Assembly: GCF_013390595.1 (NCBI RefSeq) | Contig: NZ_JACAWV010000022.1 | Location: forward strand, 496,001 to 560,000 | Reading direction: 5' to 3' | Length of the DNA stretch: 64,000 nucleotides | DNA from: Rhizobium sp. RM | GTDB lineage: Bacteria > Pseudomonadota > Alphaproteobacteria > Rhizobiales > Rhizobiaceae | In this document: positions 8,808 through 18,096 of the stretch, one piece after another | Position numbering within the stretch: the first letter of the stretch is position 1 | How the letters are laid out: each line of letters begins with the position of its first letter | The notes under the pieces: generated by a model | Database searches by the model: none | Told to the model about the DNA's origin: nothing | What the model saw: only the letters and a program-made list of their open reading frames with translations | Program-made: the position numbers and the translations under genes

Positions 8808-10034
8808 GTGAGTAACATTGAGAGTCGTAAGCCGAGTGGCGAACCGAGATGGCTTGGCCCCGCCAGCCCAACGCGGATCGCGATGATACCGCCGATTTCG
8901 GCGGCACGCTGGCTGCTTGTCCTGATCGTTCTGGCCGGGATCTATTTCTTTCACGGTTTTCTCGTTCCGGTTTTAGCCGCCCTCGTCATCGGCTTTGCGA
9001 GCTGGCCGGTCTACACACGGCTTCTGAGGCATGTGGGGGGCAACACCACTCTTGGCGCCACCGTCGCCATCGTTCTCATCATCGCCTTCCTCGTCGTTCC
9101 GATTTTCATCGCCGCCTCCTATACGGCAAGTGAAATCCGCGAATGGTTCGGCTGGGCCGTCGAGGTCAACAAGACAGGCGCACCGGTTCCGGACTGGATT
9201 GCCGCCCTGCCCGCCGTCGGCCCCTGGTTCGGCGAACAATGGGTCAGATATGTCGGCACGCCTGGTGCCATCGGTGAAGTCATTCAGCTCGTCAGCGGCG
9301 CCAATATCGGCAACATCTATCGCGCCATTCTCGCAGCCGGCAACGGCGCATTCCATCTGATGCTGACTTTGCTGTTCATGCTGATTGCGCTGTTTTTCGT
9401 CTACCGAAACGGCGCAGGCTTTTCCCGTCAGGTCGATCTCGTTGGCGAGCGCATCCTGCCAACGCGCTGGGAGCGCATTTCCCGCGTCGTGCCCGCCACC
9501 ATCAGCTCCACCGTCACAGGCATGACGCTGATCGCTATCGGTGAAGGCATCATTCTCGGTATCGCCTACTGGATTGCAGGCGTACCCTCGCCGGTGACAC
9601 TCGGTGTTCTCACTGGCGTCATGGCGCTTATTCCGGGCGGCGCACCGCTCTCCTTCACGCTCGTTTCGATCTATCTCGTCGCCAGCGGCTCGCCCGCTCA
9701 CGGTCTTGCCCTGTTCGTCTGGGGTTCGGTCGAGCTCTTCATCGTCGACAAGACGATCCGTCCGAAACTCGTCGGCGGTCCCATCAAGCTGCCTTTCCTG
9801 CCGACCTTCTTCGGCCTCGTCGGCGGCGTGAAGACCATGGGTTTCCTTGGCCTGTTCATCGGCCCGGTGCTGATGGCCCTCCTTGTCGCCATCTGGCGCG
9901 AATGGGTGCGTGAAGTCGAACTCTCCGCAGCCCCGGCAGGCGATGCCCTTTCTGTCCCGGTCGAAACGGAAGACGACACGTGCCCCGCCGCGACCGAAAA
10001 GGAATCCTCGCCGCTGCGAAAGGCCGCATCCTGA
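8808..10034 (+). CDS. AI-2E transporter-family (UPF0118) membrane protein
   Basis: A polytopic inner-membrane protein of about 408 residues. Hydrophobic pairs near the N-terminus (WLLVLIVLAGIYFF, VLAALVIGFASWPVY), a variable periplasmic-like central section, and a C-terminal block of four or more helices (LGVLTGVMALIPGGAPLSF, LPTFFGLVGGVKTMGFLGLFIGP) match the AI-2E/PerM family; members move autoinducer-2 or ions, and the substrate here is unknown. I chose the GTG at 8808; in-frame upstream GTGs at 8712 and 8778 are possible but extend into a poorly conserved-looking leader. The C-terminal 35 residues are acidic and low complexity. Confidence 0.88.
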   Translation: MSNIESRKPSGEPRWLGPASPTRIAMIPPISAARWLLVLIVLAGIYFFHGFLVPVLAALVIGFASWPVYTRLLRHVGGNTTLGATVAIVLIIAFLVVPIFIAASYTASEIREWFGWAVEVNKTGAPVPDWIAALPAVGPWFGEQWVRYVGTPGAIGEVIQLVSGANIGNIYRAILAAGNGAFHLMLTLLFMLIALFFVYRNGAGFSRQVDLVGERILPTRWERISRVVPATISSTVTGMTLIAIGEGIILGIAYWIAGVPSPVTLGVLTGVMALIPGGAPLSFTLVSIYLVASGSPAHGLALFVWGSVELFIVDKTIRPKLVGGPIKLPFLPTFFGLVGGVKTMGFLGLFIGPVLMALLVAIWREWVREVELSAAPAGDALSVPVETEDDTCPAATEKESSPLRKAAS

Positions 10035-10046
10035 CAATCGACGACC

Positions 10047-10080
10047 GGCGGATGCGAAAACAGCGTCCGCCGCCGCTTTT
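10047..10080 (+). terminator. Rho-independent terminator candidate after the AI-2E-family gene
   Basis: A nine-base stem (GGCGGATGC pairing with GCGTCCGCC, including one G-T wobble) with a seven-base loop starts 12 bases after the stop codon. A short TTTT follows eight bases later, so termination efficiency may be modest. Confidence 0.5.
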
Positions 10081-10192
10081 CGAGCGGCATTGCAACGTCT
10101 GTTTACGTTCGTTTTCATTCAGGCCGTAATCTCACTACAATCAGCATGGATGAGTCTGACAACGGAATCATCGGTGAGACATCGGATAGACC

Positions 10193-10618
10193 ATGAAAAC
10201 AGCCCTCGTTCTCATGACCATTCTCGGCTGCGACGACAGCGCGACGCAGTGCAATTACATAGCCACGTCGCAGCAGCGCTGGACCAGCATCGAATTGTGC
10301 GATGCCGTTTCTGAAAAGGAACTGGAAAGCTACGCCAACGCCCCCTACCCGGTGGTGGTCGCCGTGTGCCAGACACCGGATGAACCCGCTCCGCAGACTG
10401 CGGGAAACCAGGCACCGGCCCAGCCGGATGCGAGCCAGGCCCCCCCACCGGCCGCAGAAGTTAGCGAACAGCAGCAGGAAGAAAGCCTGACACGCAAGGC
10501 CATCACCCGCGTCAGCAAGATCCTTCCCTCGACGGAAGGCGTCAAACATATTCTTGGAACGCCGGTGCGTATGGTCGAAAACAGCTATTCCTGGATCGCC
10601 AAGCGCTTCGAGAAATAA
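10193..10618 (+). CDS. Hypothetical protein, 141 aa
   Basis: Function not recognised. The N-terminal ~60 residues (LVLMTILGCDDSATQCNYIA) contain four cysteines in the first 80 positions and look like a small folded domain. A low-complexity Pro/Ala/Gln linker (about 62-100) follows, then a basic, probably helical tail (TRKAITRVSKILPSTEGV). The hydrophobic N-terminus is too short and interrupted to be a confident signal peptide. The stop is three bases from the stop of the convergent DUF2336 gene. Codon use resembles its neighbours, so it is probably a real, lineage-restricted gene. Confidence 0.7.
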   Translation: MKTALVLMTILGCDDSATQCNYIATSQQRWTSIELCDAVSEKELESYANAPYPVVVAVCQTPDEPAPQTAGNQAPAQPDASQAPPPAAEVSEQQQEESLTRKAITRVSKILPSTEGVKHILGTPVRMVENSYSWIAKRFEK

Positions 10619-10621
10619 ATC

Positions 10622-11788
10622 TCAGGCCGCTTCCACGGTCACGGTGCGCGCGTAGTGTCTGGCCTTCTGGCGCTGCTCGGCAACGGCCAGCCTGCGAATG
10701 GCGTGCAGCAGATCGAGGAACGTCTCGGACCCGTCGGCGTCACAGAAATGCGCCAGCAACTCCCCGGACACGGAGATCACCGCATCGGGCAGATGCGACT
10801 GCGCGGCGCTGCGCCACAACAGTGTCGCCTTGATGAAGACGGCGGCGACATCGCCGAACAGACCGACCGACTGGAACAGTGCCTTCAGCGCATGGGGACG
10901 CGCCGTTGCCAGCATCGAGCGGACCTTGCGCTCATCGAGCCCCGAGAGATTGACCATGGCCGCGGTAAAGAATTCAAGCTTTCCGGAGGAGATCGCGTGC
11001 ACAAGCAGCGCCGGCGTCAGCTCTTCTTTCAAACGCAGATGTTCGACCAGATCGGGCAATTCGCGTGGCGAAACGGCGGCCGCAATGAGGATCGTGCCGG
11101 AATCTGCCGCTTCGCGGAGAATGTTTTCCACGCGGCTGCGAGGAATGAAGTTGTGGATCAGCGCAGAGCCCGCCAGAGCCTCGCTGACGCGCTCCATCAA
11201 CAGGTGACGGGCATCAGCAGACAGATTGTCCCGTTGCAGCAGCAGGTCGCGTATGTCGGCGTTATCGCCATGGCGCTCGGCGATGCGGCGCAGTGAAAAC
11301 GGCGTGATGGGCGACGCGGCATTTTCCAGAAGGATGATCGTCTCAGGCAGATCGCCGATTTCGGCAAGAGCCGCACAGACACCGCGCGACAGTTCCGGGC
11401 GCGCCGCGATGAACGAGCGCGTCACGCTGTCGCCTCGCCCGGCGAGATCCACCAGATCGCCGTCTCCCAGAACCGGAGAGCGGGCAATGACCGTGCAGGC
11501 AATTTCCGGCTGGTCTTCTGCCAGCGAAACGAGAATGGCGCGCGGCGCATCGGCATCATCAGCCAAAGCTTCAGCCAGCGCCAGCCTGACGCGCGGCGAC
11601 GGATCGTCAAGGAGATAGGTCATCGCCATATAGGCGGCGTCGCGCTGTTCGCGTGCCATCTCCGACTGCAGATAAGCCCGGCCAAGCATCTTGGCAGCTT
11701 TCGCCCGCTCGCTCGAACCGGCTTTTTCAGACCAGCGAAGAAATGCCTGTACGATCACCCGAGCCTCGACGTAACTGTGCGCCACCAT
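10622..11788 (-). CDS. DUF2336 domain protein
   Basis: A cytoplasmic, helix-rich protein of about 388 residues in the DUF2336 family, common in alphaproteobacteria and of unknown function. HEAT-like helical pairs are visible early on (AAYMAMTYLLDDPSPRVRLALAEAL; AEDQPEIACTVIARSPVLGDGDLV; ARPELSRGVCAALAE). The tail FLDLLHAIRRLAVAEQRQKAR is typical. ATG at 11788 is chosen over a GTG at 11800; neither has a strong ribosome binding site. It is a single gene facing the hypothetical gene upstream. Confidence 0.82.
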   Translation of the reverse strand: MVAHSYVEARVIVQAFLRWSEKAGSSERAKAAKMLGRAYLQSEMAREQRDAAYMAMTYLLDDPSPRVRLALAEALADDADAPRAILVSLAEDQPEIACTVIARSPVLGDGDLVDLAGRGDSVTRSFIAARPELSRGVCAALAEIGDLPETIILLENAASPITPFSLRRIAERHGDNADIRDLLLQRDNLSADARHLLMERVSEALAGSALIHNFIPRSRVENILREAADSGTILIAAAVSPRELPDLVEHLRLKEELTPALLVHAISSGKLEFFTAAMVNLSGLDERKVRSMLATARPHALKALFQSVGLFGDVAAVFIKATLLWRSAAQSHLPDAVISVSGELLAHFCDADGSETFLDLLHAIRRLAVAEQRQKARHYARTVTVEAA

Positions 11789-11867
11789 AATGGGCAGCAC
11801 AAACGCCGCCCCTGTCGATAAACTCTAGGCAGAAAAGGTTTACGTTTGGTTCACCATAAAATTTAAC

Positions 11868-11896
11868 CATGACCGATAACACACGCATCGGTCATG
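11868..11896. other. Perfect 10-bp inverted repeat beside the flavin reductase stop
   Basis: CATGACCGAT (11868-11877) and its exact complement ATCGGTCATG (11887-11896) are separated by nine bases. It lies nine bases beyond the flavin reductase stop on the minus strand and is followed there by an AT-rich stretch with TTTTA but no clean U-run. It may be a weak terminator of that operon or an operator. Confidence 0.5.
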
Positions 11897-11905
11897 ATTG
11901 GTATC

Positions 11906-12520
11906 TCAGGCCTTCGCCTTGGGACGCTCCAACTGGAAAACGTCGCTGCCGCCGTCGGAATAATCCATGTATCCCATGCGGGCGACAGGCCGCGCCAGAC
12001 CCATGTCGATCCGGCCATCGCGAATGATAGCCTCATCGATGTGGATCGCCATGACCTGACCGATCACCATCCAGGAATCGGAAGGTTCGCCCTCCACATC
12101 CTTGAGCTGCATGATCTCCGTCACCCGGCACTCGAGAACGGCGAAGGCTTCCCCCACATAGGGCGCATCCACCACACGGCCGTCCACGGCCGTCAGGCCC
12201 GCAAGCTGAAACTCGTCCACGTCGTATGCAACGGGCGCGGACGATGCGTTCATCTTGTCGACCAGGTGGCGGCTGACGAGATTGGCGGTGAAAACGCCCG
12301 TTTCCTCAACGTTCCGCAAGCTGTCCTTGCGACCGCTTGAGGAAAACATCACCAGCTTCGGTCGGTCGGATATGGCGTTGAAGAAGGAGTAAGGCGAAAG
12401 GTTGAGATGGCCGTCACGGCCTTTCGAACCTATCCAGCCAATCGGCCGTGGCGCCACAATCGCCTTGAACGGATCATGTGGCAGGCCGTGCTGATTGGTA
12501 TCGGTGGTGTAGAACATCAT
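11906..12520 (-). CDS. Flavin reductase-like (FMN-binding split barrel) protein
   Basis: A 204-residue protein of the flavin reductase-like family. Diagnostic segments are [53 protein letters not shown] (about 18-70), the FMN-binding split barrel, and [24 protein letters not shown]. Members reduce flavin with NAD(P)H, often for partner oxygenases, or act as stand-alone flavoproteins. No signal sequence. Its start overlaps the stop of the upstream nitroreductase gene by four bases (ATGA at 12517-12520), so the two flavoproteins are co-translated. Confidence 0.88.
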   Translation of the reverse strand: MMFYTTDTNQHGLPHDPFKAIVAPRPIGWIGSKGRDGHLNLSPYSFFNAISDRPKLVMFSSSGRKDSLRNVEETGVFTANLVSRHLVDKMNASSAPVAYDVDEFQLAGLTAVDGRVVDAPYVGEAFAVLECRVTEIMQLKDVEGEPSDSWMVIGQVMAIHIDEAIIRDGRIDMGLARPVARMGYMDYSDGGSDVFQLERPKAKA

Positions 12521-13113
12521 GCGTTCCCGTCTTCAGGACCACCAACCCAGGTAACGACATCGGCAAGTTCCGGGCGGGGACGTTCGACCGGCGGGAATGT
12601 CGTGGAGCCGATATACATGAAGCCGGCGACCTTCTCGCCGCTCTTGATGCCGAGTTCCGGCCAAAGCGCTTCGTCGAACGCCAGCCATTCCGTCAACCAG
12701 TTCGCGGCATAACCATGCGCGTTGGCGGACATGAGAAGGTTAAGGCACACGGCACCGGCGGACATGACCTGTTCCCATTCCGGAATCTTGAAATGCGGCT
12801 GCGCCGTGCTGACGATGGCAATCACGACGGGCGCACGCAAAAAGCGGCTGCGCTCCACATTCTGCTGCTCTTCGCCAAGCTCGGGGTTCTTTTCAAGCGC
12901 AATCCTCAGCGCCGCTTCACCGAGACGCTCGCGCTCGGCGCCGCGATAGACGATAAAGCGCCAGGGGGCCAGTTTGCCATGATCGGGCACGCGCACGGCA
13001 AGGCGCAGAATATCTTCGATCTCAGCCTTTTCGGGGCCGGGCTCCGACAGTTGCAGAGCGGGTGTAGAGCGGCGGACCTTGAGGTAGTCGAGAAGCTTGA
13101 TGTCAGTCGTCAT
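12517..13113 (-). CDS. Nitroreductase-family protein
   Basis: About 198 residues of the nitroreductase/FMN oxidoreductase fold. [54 protein letters not shown] gives the N-terminal R-R-S and P-W-R-F signatures, and the [24 protein letters not shown] block is the usual cofactor-binding middle. It resembles the YdjA-like subgroup in length. The ATG at 13113 has GGAAGA about nine bases upstream; a TTG at 13119 is less likely. Coupled to the flavin reductase-like gene, it may accept reduced flavin or NAD(P)H; the substrate is unknown. Confidence 0.88.
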   Translation of the reverse strand: MTTDIKLLDYLKVRRSTPALQLSEPGPEKAEIEDILRLAVRVPDHGKLAPWRFIVYRGAERERLGEAALRIALEKNPELGEEQQNVERSRFLRAPVVIAIVSTAQPHFKIPEWEQVMSAGAVCLNLLMSANAHGYAANWLTEWLAFDEALWPELGIKSGEKVAGFMYIGSTTFPPVERPRPELADVVTWVGGPEDGNA

Positions 13114-13237
13114 AGTCAAAAATCTTCCATTCTAGGGCCGTGGGAAAAGATGGGCCTTGAAATAGCCACGGCATTGGTTTTGAAGTGGTCCCGGAAACTC
13201 AGGAAGTCAATCGGCCAAGTGCCAATCGGAACGAGAA

Positions 13238-14218
13238 ATGACGGCAATCAAGTTCGCGACCTGCTTCACAATCGCGTTGGTCGCGTTTGGTATTCACACT
13301 GAAGCCGCCTTCTCGCAAGACGCATTCAAGGAATTCAAGCAGCTTGGCGGCACCCCGAAAATGCCGAAGCTCAATGCGTTTTCCGCCCCCTCCGTCATTG
13401 CCGCACCTGAAAACACCACGCGCGATATCGTCATGGAAGCCAAGCTGACCAACGATGGCGACACGGTCAAGGAAGGCCTGTCCTGGCGCGTTTTCAGCCC
13501 TATTCCCGGTGCTGACGGAAAGCTGCCGATGCTGGCGAGCTCCGAAGGCGGTTCGGCTGCCTTCCATCTGGTGCCCGGCGAATATTTCGTCAACGTGTCG
13601 TTCGGACGTGCCGGCGTGACCAAGAAACTGCAGGTGCCGAATTCCGGCAATGTCGACAAACAGGTGCTGATTCTCGACGCCGGCGGATTTCTGCTGAACG
13701 CCGTTGCCGGTACCGACAAGCAGATCACCGGCACCCAGCTCAAATTCGCGGTCTATTCTTCCGAGGTCAAACCGGATGGGGAACGCGGCCTCGTGATGTC
13801 CGATATCAAGCCGAACACGATCGTTCGTCTCAACGCCGGCACCTACCATGTCGTTTCCGAATACGGCAACGTCAACGCCGTCGTCCGCGCCGACATCCAG
13901 GTTGACGCCGGGAAACTGACCGAAGCAACATTGCAGCACCACGCCGCCCAGATCACGCTCAAACTGGTCTCTGAAGAAGGTGGCGAAGCCATTGCCGATA
14001 CGGCATGGTCGGTTCTGAGCGGCGGCGGCGACGTCGTCAACGAAAGCGTCAGCGCCTTCTCCACCATGGTTCTGGCCGAAGGCGAATATACCGCCATTGC
14101 CCGCAACAAGGACAAGGTCTACCAGCGCAACTTCAAGGTCACCTCTGGCCGCGATGTTGATGTCGAGGTTCTGATGAAGGACCAGGCGCCGGAAGACGTC
14201 AGCGGCGACTTCGAATAG
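13238..14218 (+). CDS. Secreted protein with three beta-sandwich-like repeats
   Basis: A 326-residue exported protein of unrecognised function. A signal peptide (about 1-26, FATCFTIALVAFGIHTEAAFS) is followed by three related units near 68-135, 155-225 and 235-315. Each has an opening strand, a central LxPGEY-like strand (LVPGEYFVNVSF, LNAGTYHVVSEY, LAEGEYTAIAR) and a closing strand ending in V or L, as in carboxypeptidase-regulatory or SpaA-like beta sandwiches. The C-terminus is acidic (DQAPEDVSGDFE). GGAACGAG precedes the ATG. Probably periplasmic or surface-associated; similar proteins appear to be conserved in Rhizobiales. Confidence 0.8.
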   Translation: MTAIKFATCFTIALVAFGIHTEAAFSQDAFKEFKQLGGTPKMPKLNAFSAPSVIAAPENTTRDIVMEAKLTNDGDTVKEGLSWRVFSPIPGADGKLPMLASSEGGSAAFHLVPGEYFVNVSFGRAGVTKKLQVPNSGNVDKQVLILDAGGFLLNAVAGTDKQITGTQLKFAVYSSEVKPDGERGLVMSDIKPNTIVRLNAGTYHVVSEYGNVNAVVRADIQVDAGKLTEATLQHHAAQITLKLVSEEGGEAIADTAWSVLSGGGDVVNESVSAFSTMVLAEGEYTAIARNKDKVYQRNFKVTSGRDVDVEVLMKDQAPEDVSGDFE

Positions 14219-14299
14219 GCCCTCATATTTCCGTCAGTTCGGCTTTGAACCTGAGCGTGACTGCTTTTGGGCAGCGCATTTTCTCGAGACGAAATACAA

Positions 14300-14327
14300 A
14301 AGAAAACGGCCCCCGAAGGGGCCGTTC
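14300..14327 (-). terminator. Rho-independent terminator of thrS
   Basis: On the minus strand an ACGGCCCC / GGGGCCGT hairpin with a short CGA-type loop is followed by TTTTCTTTTG, starting four bases after the thrS stop. This is a strong intrinsic terminator. Confidence 0.85.
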
Positions 14328-14331
14328 CTGA

Positions 14332-16335
14332 TTATGCTACCTGTTTCCTGGCAGCGCGCTTGCGCTTTACATCCGGCGGTGTCGCCTCTTCGACCAGGCT
14401 CGAGATCGCTTCGTCCAGCGTCATCGAAGTCTGGTTCTGCGAACCGAGACGACGGATGTTGACCGTACGCTCTTCCGCTTCCTTGCGACCGCATACGATG
14501 ATGACGGGAACCTTCGTGACCGAGTGTTCGCGGATCTTGTAGTTGATCTTCTCATTGCGGAAGTCGGTTTCGACCGCCATGCCTGCCTCACGCAAAGCTT
14601 CGGCAACTTCACGGCCGTAATCGTCCGCATCCGAGGTGATCGTTGCGACGACGACCTGAAGCGGCGCGAACCACAGCGGCATGTGGCCGGCGAAGTTCTC
14701 GATCAGGATGCCGAGGAAACGCTCCATCGAGCCGCAGATGGCGCGGTGGATCATCACCGGCTGCGTCTTTTCGGAGTTATGGTCGATATAGAAGGCGCCG
14801 AAACGTTCCGGCAGGTTGAAGTCAACCTGCGTCGTGCCGCACTGCCATTCACGGCCGATGGCATCCTTCAGGGTGTATTCGAACTTCGGACCGTAGAAAG
14901 CGCCCTCGCCCGGCAGGATGCCGGTCTTGATGCGGCCTTCAGACTGCTCCTCAATGGTCTTGAGCACATCCGTCATCACGCTTTCGGCGCGATCCCACAG
15001 GTCATCGGAACCGACGCGCTTTTCAGGACGCGTGGAGAGCTTCACGACAACCTCGCTGAAGCCGAAGTCCTCATAGACCGACAGGATCAGGTCGTTGATT
15101 CGCAGGCATTCAGCCGCCATCTGCTCTTCCGTGCAGAAGACGTGCGCGTCGTCCTGCGTGAAGCCACGCACGCGCATCAGACCGTGCAGAGCGCCCGATG
15201 CTTCGTAACGATGCACATTGCCAAACTCCGCCAGACGGACCGGCATTTCACGATAGGATTTCAAGCCGTGCTTGAAGATCTGCACGTGGCCGGGGCAGTT
15301 CATCGGCTTAAGGGCGAAGACGCGCTGATCGGCTTCCTCGTCATCGGGATGGGTAAACGCATGGGCGGATTTTACCGCGAACATGTTTTCCTGATACCAG
15401 CCCCAGTGACCGGAGGTTTCCCACAGCGACTTGTCGAGCACCTGCGGCGCGTTGACTTCCTGATAGGTGTTGGCCAGACGACGACGCATGTAGGCCGTCA
15501 GGGTCTGGAACATACGCCAGCCCTTGCCGTGCCAGAACACCACGCCCGGACCTTCTTCCTGGAAATGGAACAGGTCCATTTCGCGGCCGAGGCGACGGTG
15601 GTCGCGCTTTTCGGCCTCGGCAAGAATGTGCAGGTAGTTGTCCAGTTCTTCCTGTGTTGCCCAGGCAGTACCGTAGATGCGTGTCAGCATCGGGTTGTTG
15701 CTGTCGCCACGCCAGTAAGCGCCTGCAACCTTCATCAGCTTGAACGCCGTGCCGATCTGGCCAGTCGAGGCCATATGCGGACCGCGGCAAAGATCGAACC
15801 AGTCGCCCTGATAATAGATCTTCAGGTCCTGCCCTTCCGGGATCGCATCGACGAGTTCGACCTTGTAGTTTTCGCCCTTGGCGGCAAAAACTTCCTTGGC
15901 CTTGTCACGCGACCAGATCTCGCGGGTAAACGGCTTGTTGCGCTGGATGATCTCCTTCATCCGCTTTTCGATCTTCGGCAGATCGTCGGGCGTGAAGGGT
16001 TCGTTCTTGGCGAAGTCGTAATAGAAGCCGTTTTCGATCACCGGGCCAATCGTCACCTGCGTGCCGGGCCACAGTTCCTGCACGGCCTCGGCCATGACGT
16101 GAGCGGCATCGTGACGGATGAGTTCGAGCGCACGGCTGTCTTCACGTGTGACGATCTCGATCTTGCCATCCGTTACGGTGTCGGAAAGGTCGCGCACGGT
16201 GCCGTCCAGCGCAATGGCGACGGCCTTCTTTGCAAGCGACTTGGAAATGGATTCGGCCACATCACGGCCGGTCGCGCCAGCCGGGTAGCTGCGCACGGAA
16301 CCATCGGGAAATGTAAGGGAAACGGATTCAGACAT
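14332..16335 (-). CDS. thrS: Threonyl-tRNA synthetase
   Basis: Charges tRNA-Thr with threonine; class II aminoacyl-tRNA synthetase of 667 residues. The N-terminal TGS domain starts [15 protein letters not shown]. The editing/second-additional domain has the [15 protein letters not shown] motif. The catalytic core contains [56 protein letters not shown] (motif 2 region) and the zinc-binding cysteine in MNCPGH; motif 3 lies in [19 protein letters not shown]. The anticodon-binding domain includes [11 protein letters not shown]. The ATG at 16335 follows AGGAGA; an upstream in-frame start is rejected because it lacks a ribosome binding site. Confidence 0.97.
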   Translation of the reverse strand: MSESVSLTFPDGSVRSYPAGATGRDVAESISKSLAKKAVAIALDGTVRDLSDTVTDGKIEIVTREDSRALELIRHDAAHVMAEAVQELWPGTQVTIGPVIENGFYYDFAKNEPFTPDDLPKIEKRMKEIIQRNKPFTREIWSRDKAKEVFAAKGENYKVELVDAIPEGQDLKIYYQGDWFDLCRGPHMASTGQIGTAFKLMKVAGAYWRGDSNNPMLTRIYGTAWATQEELDNYLHILAEAEKRDHRRLGREMDLFHFQEEGPGVVFWHGKGWRMFQTLTAYMRRRLANTYQEVNAPQVLDKSLWETSGHWGWYQENMFAVKSAHAFTHPDDEEADQRVFALKPMNCPGHVQIFKHGLKSYREMPVRLAEFGNVHRYEASGALHGLMRVRGFTQDDAHVFCTEEQMAAECLRINDLILSVYEDFGFSEVVVKLSTRPEKRVGSDDLWDRAESVMTDVLKTIEEQSEGRIKTGILPGEGAFYGPKFEYTLKDAIGREWQCGTTQVDFNLPERFGAFYIDHNSEKTQPVMIHRAICGSMERFLGILIENFAGHMPLWFAPLQVVVATITSDADDYGREVAEALREAGMAVETDFRNEKINYKIREHSVTKVPVIIVCGRKEAEERTVNIRRLGSQNQTSMTLDEAISSLVEEATPPDVKRKRAARKQVA

Positions 16336-16461
16336 TGTAGACTTCTCCTGTCCAGTCCCGCCAACGAATGCGGGTGGTGTTGGAATGATAATCGCCCTGC
16401 GTGACGCAGGCACGCTGGCTGATAAAGGCTTTTGCCATTCCAGTCAAAGGCGAAGGGCGAT

Positions 16462-17004
16462 TCAACAGGTTCGGTCACGGAGCATGGCGGAAATTCCATT
16501 GACCGTATTGGCATTACGAGTCGTTCCGATCCCGAGCCTTTTCGTGGTCAAGACCGACAGAAGCCTGCTCTCGTTTGCCTTGCCGCAGAAATCGATCCAC
16601 AGGTCGCCACCAACGACAGCGAGCTTTTCCCGCCCGCGATATTTTTCCAGCAATCCGAGAACATCGTTGCCCAGCGGTTCCCGCATCACCCGCACGGAGA
16701 CATCCGGCGGATTGCCATACGGAAACGGATTGTCCGCCACAAGCCTCAGCCAGTCGTGGGCAGAACGCACCAGAATATCGACATGTTTTCCGAACCGCGT
16801 TTCGAAGGCCTGCTCAAGCATATCCTCGATATTGCGGACAGTAGCTTCAGGCGCGCGGAACACCAGATTGCCGGTTGCGACCAGCGTTCTGCATTCGGCA
16901 AATCCCAGCGCCTCAGCCATCGCCCGCAGATCAGCCATTATGAGCCGCTTGCCAGCACCCAGCACGATGCTGTGCAGCAGAGCGACATAAGTGCAATCGC
17001 TCAT
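16462..17004 (-). CDS. DUF1697 family protein
   Basis: A 180-residue DUF1697 protein. Family signatures are YVALLHSIVLGAGKRLIMADLRAMAEALGF, the GNLVF motif (TLVATGNLVFRAPEA) and VLGLLEKYRGREKLAVVGGDLWIDFCGK. The family is structurally characterised but has no established function. In most members the first strand reads ALLRGINVGG; here it is ALLHSIVLGAG, a divergence at a conserved position. The ATG at 17004 overlaps the yidD stop (ATGA), making it the last gene of an IscU-like/yidD/DUF1697 unit. Confidence 0.83.
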   Translation of the reverse strand: MSDCTYVALLHSIVLGAGKRLIMADLRAMAEALGFAECRTLVATGNLVFRAPEATVRNIEDMLEQAFETRFGKHVDILVRSAHDWLRLVADNPFPYGNPPDVSVRVMREPLGNDVLGLLEKYRGREKLAVVGGDLWIDFCGKANESRLLSVLTTKRLGIGTTRNANTVNGISAMLRDRTC

Positions 17005-17360
17005 CGGTGACGGCTCCAATAGCGCCACGGCATAGCCCAATGGTGGCGAGACGACAGTTGCTCCGGCACCGGATCAAGACCGCTGGTGCCGCCCGGACCA
17101 CAACGCCCGACCCGGAACAGCGTCATCCAGCCCCCAGCCCAGAGCCCGTGGCGGGCAATGGCCTCGTAGCCGAATTCTGAACAGGTCGGGATATGTCGGC
17201 ACGAGTTGCCAATGAAACCGGAAAACGTGAGCTGGTAAAGCCGGATGAAACCCATGCCGAAAAGCCGTCCGGGCGTCTTGGCAAACGACCCCTGCCAGTT
17301 GCGCGATTGCCGATGTCTCCCTTTGGGGATATCGTGGCGACAACCCGGTTCACCGCACAT
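17001..17360 (-). CDS. yidD: Membrane protein insertion efficiency factor YidD
   Basis: A 119-residue YidD-family protein, associated peripherally with the inner membrane, where it helps YidC/Sec insert proteins. The family core is LYQLTFSGFIGNSCRHIPTCSEFGYEAIARHGLWAGGWMTLFRVGRCGPGGTSGLDPVP (about 42-100), with conserved cysteines and the C-P-T-C-S-x-Y/F-style motif. The N-terminal ~35 basic residues are longer than usual, so translation may start further in. Unlike in many bacteria it is not next to rnpA/yidC. It sits two bases from an IscU-like gene and overlaps the DUF1697 gene. Confidence 0.9.
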   Translation of the reverse strand: MCGEPGCRHDIPKGRHRQSRNWQGSFAKTPGRLFGMGFIRLYQLTFSGFIGNSCRHIPTCSEFGYEAIARHGLWAGGWMTLFRVGRCGPGGTSGLDPVPEQLSSRHHWAMPWRYWSRHR

Positions 17361-17362
17361 TG

Positions 17363-17821
17363 TCAGCCCGCGACGTTCATGGCCGGAGCGGCAGCGGCAC
17401 GGGCCTCGATCTGATCGAGTGCATCGACCACGGCCTCGAATGTCAGCATCGTCGATGCGTGGCGCGCCTTGAAATCCCTGACAGGCGAAAGCACCCGCAT
17501 ATCCGCGAAACGACCTGTCGGGCCCTCACCGCCCTGCTTCAGCATGGCAAGCATATCCTCGCGCGCCTGCCGTATCTCGGCGCTGGTCGCACCGATGACG
17601 TGATGGGCCATGATGGATGCCGATGCCTGACCGAGTGCACAGGCACGCACCTCATGCGAAAAGCCGGTGACGATGTCGTTGTCGACCTTGATATAGACCT
17701 TGAGCTTCGATCCGCAGAGCTTGGAGTGTTTTTCGGCACTGGCATCTGCATCGTCAAGAACGCCGATCAGCGGAATGTTTCCGGCGAACTCGAGAATGCG
17801 GTTATTATATATGTCGTCCAT
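17363..17821 (-). CDS. IscU/NifU-like iron-sulfur cluster scaffold protein
   Basis: A 152-residue NifU_N/IscU-type scaffold. MDDIYNNRILEFAGNIP begins the conserved N-terminus; CGSKLKVYIKVDNDIVTGFSHEVRACALGQASASIM supplies two of the conserved cysteines (C-G-S/D and A-C-A). The third cysteine expected in the H-x-C-S/A motif near the C-terminus is replaced: KARHASTMLTFEAV has HAST. That matches the rhizobial Suf-linked subgroup rather than classical IscU. The start at 17821 is chosen because it aligns with the family N-terminus; the longer reading to 17908 is not supported. First gene of the yidD unit, divergent from folE. Confidence 0.87.
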   Translation of the reverse strand: MDDIYNNRILEFAGNIPLIGVLDDADASAEKHSKLCGSKLKVYIKVDNDIVTGFSHEVRACALGQASASIMAHHVIGATSAEIRQAREDMLAMLKQGGEGPTGRFADMRVLSPVRDFKARHASTMLTFEAVVDALDQIEARAAAAPAMNVAG

Positions 17822-18096
17822 CGTCAGCCATCCGGTGCACTCAAGGTAAGACAGGTCGATTTTTTCAAACACTGCGTCTACAGCGGTGAAGCTTTTCTGC
17901 CCACGCATATCATTATATGCTAACCACTGATCTGGATATCAAGTTGGCGTAATTTCGCCGCAGCAGAGCCGAAAAAACGCTGCCGGTCTTGCCAAAATGC
18001 CGGAAAACAACCAGATAGCAACGAAGGCGGGCAAGACGTGCTCCGCCGAGAGATTTAATTTCAGGTGCGGCCTTTACCCGCATCGGGAGATACGGA

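Noticed and set aside
14524..16404. Long plus-strand frame antisense to thrS
   Set aside because: Shadow frame; histidine/arginine-rich translation with no fold, while thrS is complete on the other strand.
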